From: Candidatus Methanomethylophilaceae archaeon | Lineage (GTDB): Archaea; Thermoplasmatota; Thermoplasmata; Methanomassiliicoccales; Methanomethylophilaceae | Direction: 5' to 3' | Length of the DNA: 64,000 nt | Assembly (NCBI GenBank): GCA_017524805.1 | Contig: JAFXUX010000030.1 | Location: forward strand, 37,984-101,983 | Part shown: positions 42,415 through 52,761 of the stretch, in pieces | Numbering within the stretch: the stretch's first letter is position 1 | Layout of the letters: each line of letters begins with the position of its first letter | Made by a program: the position numbers and the translations under genes | Notes under the pieces: model-generated | Told to the model about the DNA's origin: nothing | Databases searched by the model: none | The model's input: only the letters and a program-made list of their open reading frames with translations

Positions 42415-42855
42415 ATGGACAGGGAAGAGCTTTTGACTAAGCTGTCGGAAGACACCAAACAATACGCGGACAGGGTGATGGACATGTATGGCGCCCCATT
42501 CGCCCGCGAGATGGGGGTCGAAATCGTCTCCGTCAGCTTGGACAGAATCGTATGCGAGATGGAGCTGAGACCCGAAATGATGAACAGCATGGGCAGAGGC
42601 CACGGAGCGGCCATATATGCGCTGATCGATCACGCCTTCGCCATAGCCAGCAATCTGATGTACGACGCGACCGGCCAAAGCACGGAAGTCAAATTCTACA
42701 GGCCTGCGTCAGGGAAGCTCACCGCCGTGGCGATTCCCATCAACAGGTCCCGCTCCTTCGGAATCTTCGACGTCCGCGCGTTCTCCGAAGAAGGGAAGCT
42801 GATCGCCTCTGCCACCTGCACATCATTCCGCATAGAGAGGCGATCGTCCCGATAA
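42415..42855 (+). CDS. Hotdog-fold thioesterase (PaaI-like)
   Basis: A 146-residue acyl-CoA thioesterase-type protein. The hotdog motif is MGRGHGAAIYALIDHAFAIASN, with a later STEVKFYRPASGKLTA and CTSFRIERR end. Substrate unknown. It diverges from xseA with a short AT-rich promoter. Confidence 0.88.
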   Translation: MDREELLTKLSEDTKQYADRVMDMYGAPFAREMGVEIVSVSLDRIVCEMELRPEMMNSMGRGHGAAIYALIDHAFAIASNLMYDATGQSTEVKFYRPASGKLTAVAIPINRSRSFGIFDVRAFSEEGKLIASATCTSFRIERRSSR

Positions 42856-42868
42856 AAAATGGGTTCCC

Positions 42869-42886
42869 GGGATCCCGAAAGATCCC
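42869..42886. terminator. Hairpin between convergent genes
   Basis: GGGATC and GATCCC (42869-42874, 42881-42886) with a six-base loop lie exactly between the thioesterase stop and the stop of the unknown gene on the other strand. Confidence 0.5.
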
Positions 42887-43444
42887 TTATGCCCAAGGGT
42901 TGGTGCTCTCCGGCGGGCGGATTCCTACGAGGATGTATTGCTCCCAGAGATACCATTTGCCGTCTTTGGCCAGCCTGAGCATTATCTTCCTGGGGCTGTC
43001 GGCGCCGCCGGACCTCAGAACCACGTATGCATAGCCTTCATTGTCATATGTGTAAGGATCCTCGCTGACGCTTACAGTGAAGGGCTCGCTGGGAACGTAA
43101 TCGTTTTCAGGCACGGCGCCCTTGAAATAGGACCTCGGAACGTAATCCTGATCCATGAAGCGGTCCTTTATGAACTGCTTCTCGGTGGGGGTCATTTCGC
43201 GCGGTCCCTTCAAATACTGGATCATGGACAGGCACAGATCCTTGTCCTGAGGATAGAAGCAGAAGGCGAGAACGGTCATAGCCGCCGCATCGAACGGGTT
43301 CGACAATGAAGCCTGCGGAAGGGCCTTGAACTCCTCCAGAGTATCCGGAAGCTTGCTGAAAACTACGTCAACGGTTTTGTTCGAGCTTTTCTGAGGTTGC
43401 TTCAGATTCTCGGCGCTTTTCTTGATGTTATCGAATAAGCCCAT
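42887..43444 (-). CDS. DUF6935-like protein of unknown function
   Basis: A 185-residue soluble protein starting MGLFDNIKKSAENLK. The segment LPDTLEEFKALPQASLSNPFDAAAMTVLAFCFYP and the C-terminal KIMLRLAKDGKWYLWEQYI resemble the DUF6935 family common in gut microbes (recalled from memory, not searched). No catalytic motif. It has its own TATA-like AAATATATTC just upstream, overlapping the 3' end of the amber-containing unknown gene. Confidence 0.7.
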   Translation of the reverse strand: MGLFDNIKKSAENLKQPQKSSNKTVDVVFSKLPDTLEEFKALPQASLSNPFDAAAMTVLAFCFYPQDKDLCLSMIQYLKGPREMTPTEKQFIKDRFMDQDYVPRSYFKGAVPENDYVPSEPFTVSVSEDPYTYDNEGYAYVVLRSGGADSPRKIMLRLAKDGKWYLWEQYILVGIRPPESTNPWA

Positions 43445-43475
43445 AGAATTACCGCAATCGAATGTGTATTTTCGC

Positions 43476-43895
43476 TTAAATATATTCGTGGAGAATGCCG
43501 CAAACCGCCCCGATGATGCCCTGAGCCCTTTTGGGGAGCTCGTCCTAGCAGTCTATGCTGCGGCTTGTCCCCCCTATGCTGAAATTAACGCATTCTCTGG
43601 GCGCATCCAGCGCAAAAAGATCGGTGCGCTTCAGCTCCCCCAATTCGGCTATCCCGCAGGTTCCGTATATCTCGCATATCCTTCTGACCGCTTCCTCGGG
43701 GACTTCCTTCTTCCCTTCCTTGGGCTCGTCACCCATAAAGCGGATGATGGAATACTCAAGAATAGGAGCCTTGCCTTTATCTCTTGTCAGAGAGACGAAA
43801 TCCCTTCCGCCGTCCATCCCTCCGCCGGAGAAATAATCGCAATAGAAATCCTCGCTGTAGTCGATCGCTTTTTTCCTTCCGAACAGCAAACCCAT
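43476..43895 (-). CDS. Unknown small protein with in-frame TAG (possible pyrrolysine at residue 117)
   Basis: An acidic protein of 139 residues when TAG (43545-43547) is read as sense, 116 when it is a stop. The start MGLLFGRKKAIDYSEDFY follows GGTGATTCGT; a GTG nine bases earlier is possible. The segment after TAG, starting DELPKRAQGIIGAVCGILHEY, has ordinary composition and a clear amphipathic pattern, and ends at TAA 43476-43478, before the next promoter. Evidence for read-through is weaker here than in the ABC ATPase, since no family comparison is available. It overlaps or abuts the P-type ATPase stop and is probably co-transcribed. Confidence 0.6.
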
Positions 43896-43900
43896 ACGAA

Positions 43901-46456
43901 TCACCGGATTGAGGATCGTTCCTCTTTGACATCCCCTTTAGCGTATTCCTTCTCAAGCTTTTTCATGTATTTCGATTCGAACCAGGAAGCGATTCCGCTG
44001 AGGAACCCGTGCTTGAGAAGCGTCCTCTCGACGATGAACCAGACCACCACCGCCGCTCCCAGGATCGCATAGACCTTCGGCTCGAATACAGCGAAATTCA
44101 CGATGTTTATCATGACCCATGGGAAGAACGCGAACCCCGCGGTCAGCAGAAGCGCGATCAGACCCAGGATTACCCATGGCACCAAACTCTTGTTCGTTTT
44201 GCCGTCAATCGACATGAATTTGCAGTACGGACTCACCATCATTATCTGCCCGAGGCCAGCCAGAGTCACGAACAGAACCAGATTGGATCTGGCGCAGATC
44301 TCCTCGACTCCGAAGCCTGACCAGGAGAGATGCTCGATCACAGCCTCCGCAGTATCGAATCCGCCGACTGAAGCCATCCATTCGAAGTCTGGAACCAGCA
44401 ATCCTCTGCCGACAGCTATCCAGGTTGCGGCATAGACGAGCAATCCGAACGAGACGATGATTATCGACGATGGCACCGCGAATTTGAGAACGCCCGGCAG
44501 AATCAGATTCCTGTTCACTTCGGGCTTGGAGAAGAGGGTCATGAAGAACGCCAGAATCGCCACTGAGATGAACGCGTAGAAAGTGTTCTGGATGAGCTTC
44601 ATCGGTATGGACCCGATCGCCAGATAGATGATGAAAATCATCAGCGCGAGAGCGAAATTCCTCGTCAGGTAAAGCTTCAATATGTCCCTCATGCCGGAGA
44701 CCGTCTTGCGGCCTTCCACCAGAGCCTTTGGAAGGGCAGAGAAATCGTCTCCCAAAAGGATCATGTCGGATACGCCTTTGGCGGCGTTGGATCCGCTCTC
44801 CAAAGACACCCCGACCTGAGCGGATTTGATGGACCTGACGTCGTTGACGCCATCGCCGATCATGGCGACATAGCGGCCGTTGCGTTTCAGAGAGCTTATG
44901 ACGTATTCCTTGTCATCGGGCTTCATCCTCCCGAAGATGTTGGACTCGAGAATGGCTTTGTCCCTCTCGGATTCAGGCATCGCATCGAGCTCCGCGCCGG
45001 TGATGAGCTTTCTGGTGCCAGGAATGTCGGCGAGAGAGAACATTGCATCCACGGTCGCAGGATCATCCCCGGATATCACCTTCAGGTCCATCCCGTTGTC
45101 CAGGAACACTTGAATGGTCTCTCTGCAATTGGATCTTATCTCATCCCTGATGGAAACCATCATGACCGGCCTCAGATCGGGAATCCTGGGCTCCTCTCCC
45201 TCGGACAAGGTGCCGTCGCCTTCGCAGAGAACCACGGTGCGCAGACCTCTCTTGGATTCCTCCGAAATGATCTGCGAGATAGATTCCGCTTCGGAGCAAT
45301 GCGGGCCGATGACGTTCCAGGCCCCCATATAAAGGGAATGCTCTTTGCCGCCGTCTGAGATCTTAACGGCGCTGAACTTCCTTTTGGATGTGAACTGTAT
45401 CTCTTCCAGGAGCTCGCATGGAGTCTCGCCGTATTTCTCAAGGAGCACACCCACAGTCTTGTTCTTGCTTCCGGTGGCGGTGGCGAACATTGATGCGAGA
45501 CGGTCCGCCTCGGATTCTTCCATGAAATAACGTGCGGATTCGAACCTCAGCTTGTTGGTGGTTATCGTTCCGGTCTTGTCCATGCAGACCGTATCTACGT
45601 GGCTCAGGGATTCCACTGAATTGGAGCTCTGGAGAAGCACGCCGGAATCGGCCATCCTGACCGCTGCCACCATGTAAGTGAGCGTTATTAGCAGGAAAAG
45701 TGCGATTGGAACCACGTCAAGGCAGATAGCGAAGACCTCCAAGGTATGCTCCCAGGAATTATATCTTATGAGAAACTCACAGACAAGAGATATCAGTATC
45801 AGCACCATGGCTATCCCCATGAGGATGCTGGTGATCGAAGAAGTCTCCATCTGGAGGGGAGTCTTTTTCGAGGTCATCTTGCGTGCGCTTCTCAGTATTT
45901 CTGAGGCATAGGAATCATACCCGAAAGCGGTGACCCTGTAATATCCTTCACCGGCGATGCAGACGGATCCCGAATAGATCTTGTCGCCCGGCTCCTTCCT
46001 GACGGTGCTGGATTCGCCTGTCAGAAGCGATTCATCGATTTCCAGCGACGAACATTCCAAGACTTCGCCATCCACCAAAGCCTGCTCGCCTGCGCGAAGC
46101 ACAATCACATCGTTGCGTACGATCTCTGACTGCTGTATCTCCGTCTCCTCGCCGTCGCGGACCGCTATGGCTTTCGGGCGCGTGAGAAGTGCGATCTTGT
46201 CCAGCCTGCGCTTAGCACGCATCTCTTGGACGGTGGATATGAGAATGTTGACCGCGATGATTCCTGTGGCGGCGACGGCATTCAGCAGGTTGCCTAGAAA
46301 AAGAAACAATGCGCCGATAACGAAGAGGATGATGTTGTATGGCGTGAGCGTATTCTTGGCGAGAATATCCGCGTAGGTTCTGCCAGTCTTCTCCTCTACG
46401 TTATTCACGTGGCCGTCTCTGATCTCCTGGCGGACCTCCTCCGATGTGAGGCCTCT
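43901..46456 (-). CDS. P-type cation-transporting ATPase
   Basis: An 851-residue P-type pump. Motifs: LLTGES in the actuator domain, the phosphorylation site VCMDKTGTITTNK, IFGRMKPDDK and the hinge MIGDGVNDVRSIKSAQVGV. The membrane metal-site helix reads DVVPIALFLLITLTY, without the PEGLP/CPC found in Ca or heavy-metal pumps, so the ion is uncertain. I start at MRGLTSEEVRQEIRDG (46456), the family N-terminus, since a TATA box TATTAAAT lies about 30 bp upstream; a TTG at 46537 in frame would overlap the upstream stop. Eight to ten spans are visible. Confidence 0.9.
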   Translation of the reverse strand, partial: RGLTSEEVRQEIRDGHVNNVEEKTGRTYADILAKNTLTPYNIILFVIGALFLFLGNLLNAVAATGIIAVNILISTVQEMRAKRRLDKIALLTRPKAIAVRDGEETEIQQSEIVRNDVIVLRAGEQALVDGEVLECSSLEIDESLLTGESSTVRKEPGDKIYSGSVCIAGEGYYRVTAFGYDSYASEILRSARKMTSKKTPLQMETSSITSILMGIAMVLILISLVCEFLIRYNSWEHTLEVFAICLDVVPIALFLLITLTYMVAAVRMADSGVLLQSSNSVESLSHVDTVCMDKTGTITTNKLRFESARYFMEESEADRLASMFATATGSKNKTVGVLLEKYGETPCELLEEIQFTSKRKFSAVKISDGGKEHSLYMGAWNVIGPHCSEAESISQIISEESKRGLRTVVLCEGDGTLSEGEEPRIPDLRPVMMVSIRDEIRSNCRETIQVFLDNGMDLKVISGDDPATVDAMFSLADIPGTRKLITGAELDAMPESERDKAILESNIFGRMKPDDKEYVISSLKRNGRYVAMIGDGVNDVRSIKSAQVGVSLESGSNAAKGVSDMILLGDDFSALPKALVEGRKTVSGMRDILKLYLTRNFALALMIFIIYLAIGSIPMKLIQNTFYAFISVAILAFFMTLFSKPEVNRNLILPGVLKFAVPSSIIIVSFGLLVYAATWIAVGRGLLVPDFEWMASVGGFDTAEAVIEHLSWSGFGVEEICARSNLVLFVTLAGLGQIMMVSPYCKFMSIDGKTNKSLVPWVILGLIALLLTAGFAFFPWVMINIVNFAVFEPKVYAILGAAVVVWFIVERTLLKHGFLSGIASWFESKYMKKLEKEYAKGDVKEERSSIR

Positions 46457-46533
46457 CATAGCCACGCATCCGCTTATCCCATTTAATACTGCTTGATTTC
46501 CCTTCAAGTCAGAAATAACATCCGATGGCGCCG

Positions 46534-49452
46534 TCAAAGTTCGATGCTCTCATCGCCGGAGCTTATGGATGCCCTCGACCTCACCCGCTCCTCTATGACA
46601 TCCAAAGGCAGCGGATCGAATCTGACTGCGCGGCCCTGGGATACGTAATCTATCTGGCAGACCGCCTTCCTCCCGTAGAATCCGGATGCCGCATGGGCAT
46701 AGACCGAAAGCTGGATTTTGTATTCGTCCTCGAAACGGTCGGCCTCATCGGTTTTGTAGTCGTGGATCTCGACCCTGTCCGGGAAAATGGCTATCAGATC
46801 GATGATGCCTCTGACCGTAACTCCTATGTCATTGAAGGGAAGGCCGCATTCCATCTCGGCATAGCTCAGATCGGCTCCCTCTATGGAATCCAGAACCTTC
46901 CTGATCTCTTTGTGCTCCGGCAGATCGCGGTCCAGAGGGATCCCCCTGAACATGCGCTCAGCATCCTCATGGACGTCGGTCCCGTATTGCATGCCTTTGC
47001 CGCAGAATTCATCGCATTCCTCCGAGACCTCCTGGCCCTCATCGATCTTCAGATCCATGATGTCATGTACCCCGAATCTGCGCCTTCTTGGGCGATAGCC
47101 GGATACCAAAGGCCTTTCAGCCTTCGGCGCTTCCAAGGAATGCTCCGGAGCCTCTGCGTCGCAAGCCGAGCCGTATTTGTCATCGGACAGATCTTTCATG
47201 AATTGCGAGGGTTTGCCGGCGATGAAGCTCACATACTGCTTCGCTCTGGACACTGCCACGAACATTATGCGCCTCTCCTCGCTGAAATCCTTCTCGACGG
47301 CGGACACGGCCAGAGCGGTCCTCCACGACCTGCAGACTTTCGAATAATCCCCGAAGCGCCCTATGACGTCCGCGCATCTGATGCCGGTCAGCTCATCGTA
47401 TAGGATGCGCCCTCTTGAGCGGACGATCGGCGGCGTTATCCCGGAATCCATGTACGGTATGATGACAGCCGGAAACTCCAGGCCCTTGGACTTGTGCATG
47501 GTCATTATGGTCACGGCATCGCGGTCTATCGAAGCCTCGACAGTATATGTCGTATGGTTCGCGATGTCGTCCTCGATCAGCATCGCCAGATCTGAGAGAG
47601 TCATCAGAGAGCCTCTATGGACGGAAGACAGCGTAGTGATGATCGCGTGCGTGATGTCGTTGTCCAGACCGTAGAACGAATACAGGTGCGTGAGAAGGTC
47701 GGTGACTCTGCGCCTCTTTCTGTACAGCTCTTTGCGCTGTGCATCGATCTCCGGCGGGATGAACTCCTTGTAGCCAGACTTCACGCGCCTGATCTCCACC
47801 AATGGGTAGCCGATGTCAGCCATGATGACTGGATACCCGGCATCGTCCCGCTCATTGTTGACGTAGCGGAGCCATGCGAGCGCAAGCTTTCCCTCGCGGG
47901 TGGACATTATCTCGACATCGCCCTGGAGGAAAGCTGGGATTCCCTCCCTTTCCGCCGCTTCCATGACGAGGCGGCAGACCTTCGTGGTCCTGCATATTAT
48001 GGCGATGTCCTTGAACTTCATCGGACGTCTGGACCCGCGGTCGCACACTTCGTAATTTCCTGACCACATGTATTCGCGGACGCATCTGATCGCCTCGTCG
48101 GCCTCATCCTCTTTGCTGGCCCTGAGATATCTGACCGATGTCAGGCTTTCATCCAGATCATCCCTGCCTTGCCTCAGGCGGACGACGTCCCTGTTGAGCT
48201 GCTCCTCATCTATGCTCCCGTCCTTCTCTGACCCCTTTATTTTGAGGCACTGGAAGGATTCGTCGATTATCTTCTGCGACGATCTGTAGTTGATATCCAG
48301 AGGTATCTTGGCGACCTCCGGGATGCTGAACGCCACCCTCTTGAAGTCATCGTTGAGGAACCGCCTGAACCTGACCGCCCTGGCCTCGAAATCGGTGATG
48401 TTATCGATGGAAACATACCTGAAACCGTAGATGCCCTGCTTCCAGTCTCCTACCGCGCAGAGGTTGGGCTCCGAGAGGACCATCAGCGCGATCATGAGCT
48501 GGCTGGCGTTGGTGTCCTGGAACTCGTCTATCATCAGATACCTTTGCCTGAATTCTTCCCTGACACTCTCGCTGTCGTACAGCAGTATGAAAGCGAACAT
48601 CGCGGTGAGCCCGAAATTGAGGCGGTTGTCGGAGATGCTCCTTCTGATGTACGCGAAATAGATGTCATGGATGTATCTCAGAAGTTCCCCGCGGTCCTCG
48701 CGCGCTATGGACTCCAGCAATTCTTCGGACAGCTGGGGCAATCCATCATCGGCGGGAAGATCCGGACCGTAATCGCCGGCATCCAGACCGAACAGCTTAT
48801 CGGCGATTTCGGACCTGGTTGTTTTGCGCCCGGGTTTGACAACGTTCTTATTGCGGAGCATCTCCATCAGCTTCTCGGAATCCCCGAGGAGCTCCTTCTC
48901 CGGATCGATGCCGAACCATCCGTTCTTGAGCGGAATGATCCCTTTGGTCATCAGCCTTCTGAGAAGGTCGTCCACATCATCTGGATACTGGGAAAGGATC
49001 ACCGCAGAGTCGCCGTAGTCCTCGCCCCTGTCCGCGTTGAAACCGTCGAAGAACAGCTTGAAATATTTCCTGCTGAGAGACTCGTTCTCTTCCATCGTGA
49101 CTGCGCGCGACAGAGCCTCTTTGATCCCGAAGAAATCGCTGACTTCCTCGCCGTATTCGCTCACGATCATCAGGCAGAAGGCATCGAACGTCATCGCCCT
49201 GACGTCCCTGTTCAGGTCCGGCCTGCCTATCTCGGTCAGCTTGCGTTTTATGCGCTCTTCCATCTCGGAAGTGGCCGCTCTGGTGAACGTCATCAGAAGG
49301 ACATCAGACGGGCTCACGCCTTCTTTGGTGACTATGTTCACGTACCTCTGGACGATGGTATGCGTTTTCCCTGTGCCGGGACCGGCATCCACCACCACCA
49401 TGCCTTCCGTGAGTTCGGCGATTCTCTTCTGGGTGTCGTTGAGCTCGCTCAT
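46534..49452 (-). CDS. AddA-like UvrD-family helicase-nuclease
   Basis: A 972-residue SF1 helicase with a C-terminal nuclease domain. Motif I is VVDAGPGTGKTHT, motif Ia MTFTRAATSEMEERI, motif II LMIDEFQDTNASQ, motif IV-VI TIMTMHKSKGLEFPAVI and RRIMFVAVSRAKQYV. The C-terminal PD-(D/E)xK part has VEIHDYKTDEADRFEDE. This is the AddA/RecB plan for processing double-strand ends. The ATG at 49452 overlaps the stop of the AddB-like gene (ATGA), as expected for a complex whose subunits are made together. Confidence 0.88.
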   Translation of the reverse strand: MSELNDTQKRIAELTEGMVVVDAGPGTGKTHTIVQRYVNIVTKEGVSPSDVLLMTFTRAATSEMEERIKRKLTEIGRPDLNRDVRAMTFDAFCLMIVSEYGEEVSDFFGIKEALSRAVTMEENESLSRKYFKLFFDGFNADRGEDYGDSAVILSQYPDDVDDLLRRLMTKGIIPLKNGWFGIDPEKELLGDSEKLMEMLRNKNVVKPGRKTTRSEIADKLFGLDAGDYGPDLPADDGLPQLSEELLESIAREDRGELLRYIHDIYFAYIRRSISDNRLNFGLTAMFAFILLYDSESVREEFRQRYLMIDEFQDTNASQLMIALMVLSEPNLCAVGDWKQGIYGFRYVSIDNITDFEARAVRFRRFLNDDFKRVAFSIPEVAKIPLDINYRSSQKIIDESFQCLKIKGSEKDGSIDEEQLNRDVVRLRQGRDDLDESLTSVRYLRASKEDEADEAIRCVREYMWSGNYEVCDRGSRRPMKFKDIAIICRTTKVCRLVMEAAEREGIPAFLQGDVEIMSTREGKLALAWLRYVNNERDDAGYPVIMADIGYPLVEIRRVKSGYKEFIPPEIDAQRKELYRKRRRVTDLLTHLYSFYGLDNDITHAIITTLSSVHRGSLMTLSDLAMLIEDDIANHTTYTVEASIDRDAVTIMTMHKSKGLEFPAVIIPYMDSGITPPIVRSRGRILYDELTGIRCADVIGRFGDYSKVCRSWRTALAVSAVEKDFSEERRIMFVAVSRAKQYVSFIAGKPSQFMKDLSDDKYGSACDAEAPEHSLEAPKAERPLVSGYRPRRRRFGVHDIMDLKIDEGQEVSEECDEFCGKGMQYGTDVHEDAERMFRGIPLDRDLPEHKEIRKVLDSIEGADLSYAEMECGLPFNDIGVTVRGIIDLIAIFPDRVEIHDYKTDEADRFEDEYKIQLSVYAHAASGFYGRKAVCQIDYVSQGRAVRFDPLPLDVIEERVRSRASISSGDESIEL

Positions 49453-52085
49453 CCTACCGTCTCCTCGCCGGCATCGGTTTTGTCCGCGGTGCATACGGAA
49501 AGATACCTGCAATCCTCGCATCTCACCTTAGGTCTGGCAGGGAAGCTGCTGCACGCGTATTCCATCGCCTCCTTGTGCATCTGCTCGAGCATGTCTATGA
49601 ATTCGTTGCGCGCGTCCAGAGAGATCTCGACCGTGTCGTCATTGGAGAGCATGCCCTCCGATACCGCTTTGGCAATCTTCCTGAGGGCGGCCGCGGCCTT
49701 TCCGGCGTTCGTATCGGTTCTCTTCAGACCTGCTGCCTCCAACACGGCAGAGACCATCGAAGGATTGCTGTCCCATTCGCTGGGCTTGAGCCCGCTCGAA
49801 TTTTCCGCCACCGCCGCAAGGACTTCGTCAGCGTTCTCCCTGAACTCTTTGGCCAGCTTCTCTTCCATCTGCCTCCTAAGAAGCACATCGCCCCTGATTA
49901 TCTCCTCCAGGCGCTCTTCCATCAGGCGAACCGTCCTGACGTTCCTGTTTATGTCGTATCCTTCGCCCATGGATTCCCAATCGTTCTCCATGGCGTAGAA
50001 GAGCTCCAGATCCTTCTTCCCGATGCTCTCCGCTGCGAGGACTGAGTACATAATAGGCTGGAACTCCGGATATCTGGAAGGGTTGTCCGCGCTCATCCCT
50101 TTGCGTATGTCATCTCCCGTCTTGGCTTTCCCCGTCTTGAAATCCATCACCACGCCCGACGCTACCGCATCGAATTTCCCGTACATGGGATGGTCCCTGG
50201 AGACGGCGCCGACCTCGCTCACGCTGCTCCATCTGTCCAGACCGTAGCGCTGGAAGAATCTGTTGGGATGGTCCTCGTCGGCAGGCCGGTCCAGTGGCGC
50301 CGTCCCGATGTTCCTGCTGTCGATGTATCTCGCCACGTTGCGCATGGCGCATGCTATCCTGTCGCGGTCTATCTTCTCCATGAGCGGAGTCGAAAGTCCG
50401 GAATAGCGGCCGGAGACGATGTCGACCAGCTTGTCGAATCCTTCTTCCCTGACTATTTCCGGATAGCAGATGTACAGCTGGGCAAATTCATGCACCAGAT
50501 TCCCGAAATCCGCCGCGTCGGTCTCGGAAGACGATATTATTCTGCTGAAGAAATACATCCTCGGGCACGAGAAATAGCTATTGAAAGCGGATTTGGAGAA
50601 TGCTCCGATGATGGTCTCCGCGTCCTCCAGACGTTCTTCTCCAAGATACTGGCGGACCTCTTCCCGCTCGGAATGCCACCTGCCTTTCACTATGCTCCCG
50701 GATATGTCCGCGAAGGAATCGGCCGGCCTGCCGAGTATGGCGTCGAAAGTGAGCGCTGGACGGGCCCGCCTGCCGTATTTCGTGGCGTTGACCATATAGA
50801 CGCGCCTCTCCCCCTGCTGGAGCAGCGCGGTCAGGCGCATGGCGTTCTTCTCCGCCTCCGCCTCCGAATCCGCGTATCTCATCCCGGCCACCGAGATGTC
50901 CCAGGTCATATCCATATCCAGGAAGAAGATAAGCGACCTGTCCACGAACACGGAATTCTTGCAGTCCGCTATCAGCACTCCCGACTTCTCTTCCAATGGA
51001 ACCTCTTCGTTGTGCCTCAGGTCTGGGAGATTGTCGACCGCATATCTCAGCTCCCCTACCAGCTCCCCGGTTATCCTCTTATCCGACAGCCCAAGATCCT
51101 CCAGGACTATGCCCACCTGGATTTTGGCGCGCCTGTCGCACAGCCTCTCCCTCATCTCGCCGAAAGTCATGGAGCGCGCGTCCCTCATGAGATCGATGAG
51201 CTCCGCCCCCCTTTCCCTAGAATCGGCAGATTCCAGCTTAGACAGCAGATACCAGTCGAGACCCGGAAGGAAAAACCCGTTGTAGTTCGAATAAAGCTCT
51301 CTGACATCTCTGACATGGAGGATATCGTAGCTGAGAGACAGCGTCACGAACTGGAGGTAATCGCGGATCTGCGCCAGATCCCTGACGCCCAATCTGTTGT
51401 GGAATGGTATTCCCTTCGAGTAAAGAGCTGATCTTACGGAATCGGTGATTGGCGATGATGCGTCCAAGACCACGGCGCAATCGTCCGCGTTGTTTCCGTC
51501 GATCAGATCGACCATGTTCGCGGCGATCTCCCTGTCGTTGCCGACCTCGCGGATCTCCTCTATCTCGAATTCCCCGTCCTAGAATATGTCCACGAACCTG
51601 CAGTCGTACGGTATGAAATGTTTGTCCAGATCGTCGAAGAATTCTGTCCCTATGACAGCTATCTCTCCCCGCTGCTCCGTGAAGAAAGCGCTTTTTTCCG
51701 GGTCGAAAGAGGACATCGCCCTCTCGATCGTGGGAAGGCTCTCGAACGAATCCAGCACCCTTCTGGAAACTTTGGTCGCCATGTATTTCCTGACGTCGGC
51801 GGTGTACTTCCTGATCTGACGTATGTTCTGGACCTCACCATGGACGGTGCGGAAATCGTATCCGGTATCGTCGCAGATCGCTCTGACCAAAGCCATATCG
51901 CTCAGGATGGGCTTGCCAAGTGTCTCCATAGAACATAATCTGGCGATGCCGCGCGGAGTGGTCGCGAACGTCCCGATCATCGGCCGGTCCACCCTCGCGT
52001 TGAGCGCGGTCATGAGCGCGACATCGTTGGTTATGACCAGAGTGCAATCCGACACCTCCGAATAGATCTCGTCTATCGTCTTCAT
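49449..52085 (-). CDS. AddB-like PD-(D/E)xK nuclease interrupted by one in-frame TAG (likely pyrrolysine at residue 169)
   Basis: With TAG (51579-51581) read as sense, one frame encodes 878 residues from MKTIDEIYSEVSDCTLVITND to the stop at 49449. Before TAG: YDCRFVDIF; after it: DGEFEIEEIREVGNDREIAA, then helicase-like AVVLDASSPITDSVRSALYSKGIPF, typical of the AddB scaffold. The C-terminal nuclease domain has VVMDFKTGKAKTG, and the iron-sulfur cysteines are in SYFSCPRMYFF and RCEDCRYLSVC, as in AddB/Dna2. A standard reading gives two fragments, and the downstream one lacks a plausible start for 21 codons of clear coding. A TATA-like TATATCC lies about 25 bp upstream of 52085/52094. Confidence 0.82.
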
Positions 52086-52176
52086 GCGGTCCATGGGACA
52101 GGTAATCGCCTGCGGATATAGGAAACTGACCATAATACTCGCATCAAAAACAATCAAAAGGATATCCGATGACGCC

Positions 52177-52761
52177 ATGGCCTGTATCATGGGCGACATT
52201 TACGTTGTTGAGACAGCTGACAGCGACCCCAGAGGGATCCCTTGGGGAAAAGTCCTCCAAATCTCTATCTGCAGGGTGGAGGAGGAAGGCGGATTCTACG
52301 ATACCGCTTATTCCGCGGCCATACAAGCCGATCCCCTCGACCTCGGGAAGGATTCGCTCGATTACATCTCGGAACGCTACGGGATAAACGCCGAATCGCT
52401 TTACATAGGGATCGAAGAGCGTGAAGCCGTTGCTCGCGTGAGAAACGTCCTGGTCGGGAGGGAATGCGTTTCCTTCGATGTCGGGGAGGTCTTCGGCCGC
52501 TACCTCAGCTTCGAGCCTTGGGACCTCACCAGGGAAGTGACGCTTCTGCCCTCGATATCCCGGTTCGTCCCCGCCCAGGCTAAGCCCCTTCCCGATGAGA
52601 AGGCGGATCCTTTGGAGACCGCATACAAGAAAATATGCCCGGATGATCCGGCCGGGACCGAAGGGAAAAAAGGCGCGGCGGAAAGGGCCCAAATGACTGC
52701 GTCGATACTTTCCGCCCTTATGGAAGCTGGGATGTTCCGATCGGAATATCTTGATCGCTGA
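52177..52761 (+). CDS. Degenerate DnaQ-type exonuclease paralogue, catalytic residues lost
   Basis: A 194-residue protein that aligns by eye along its length with the DEDD exonuclease at 53300-53926: VLQISICRVEEEGG matches VLDVGICKVSLRRG, SFDVGEVFGRYLSFEPWDL matches TYNKQYDLGKFLYQEPWGM, and DPAGTEGKKGAAERAQ matches DPAGIEGKQDHRALSD. The acidic residues are not kept: DTE becomes ETA, and the late H...D becomes A...Q, so it should not cut DNA. It diverges from the AddB-like gene over a short promoter region. A start at 52189 (MGDIYVVE) is nearly as good. A regulatory, structural or DNA-end-binding role is possible (inference). Confidence 0.65.
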   Translation: MACIMGDIYVVETADSDPRGIPWGKVLQISICRVEEEGGFYDTAYSAAIQADPLDLGKDSLDYISERYGINAESLYIGIEEREAVARVRNVLVGRECVSFDVGEVFGRYLSFEPWDLTREVTLLPSISRFVPAQAKPLPDEKADPLETAYKKICPDDPAGTEGKKGAAERAQMTASILSALMEAGMFRSEYLDR

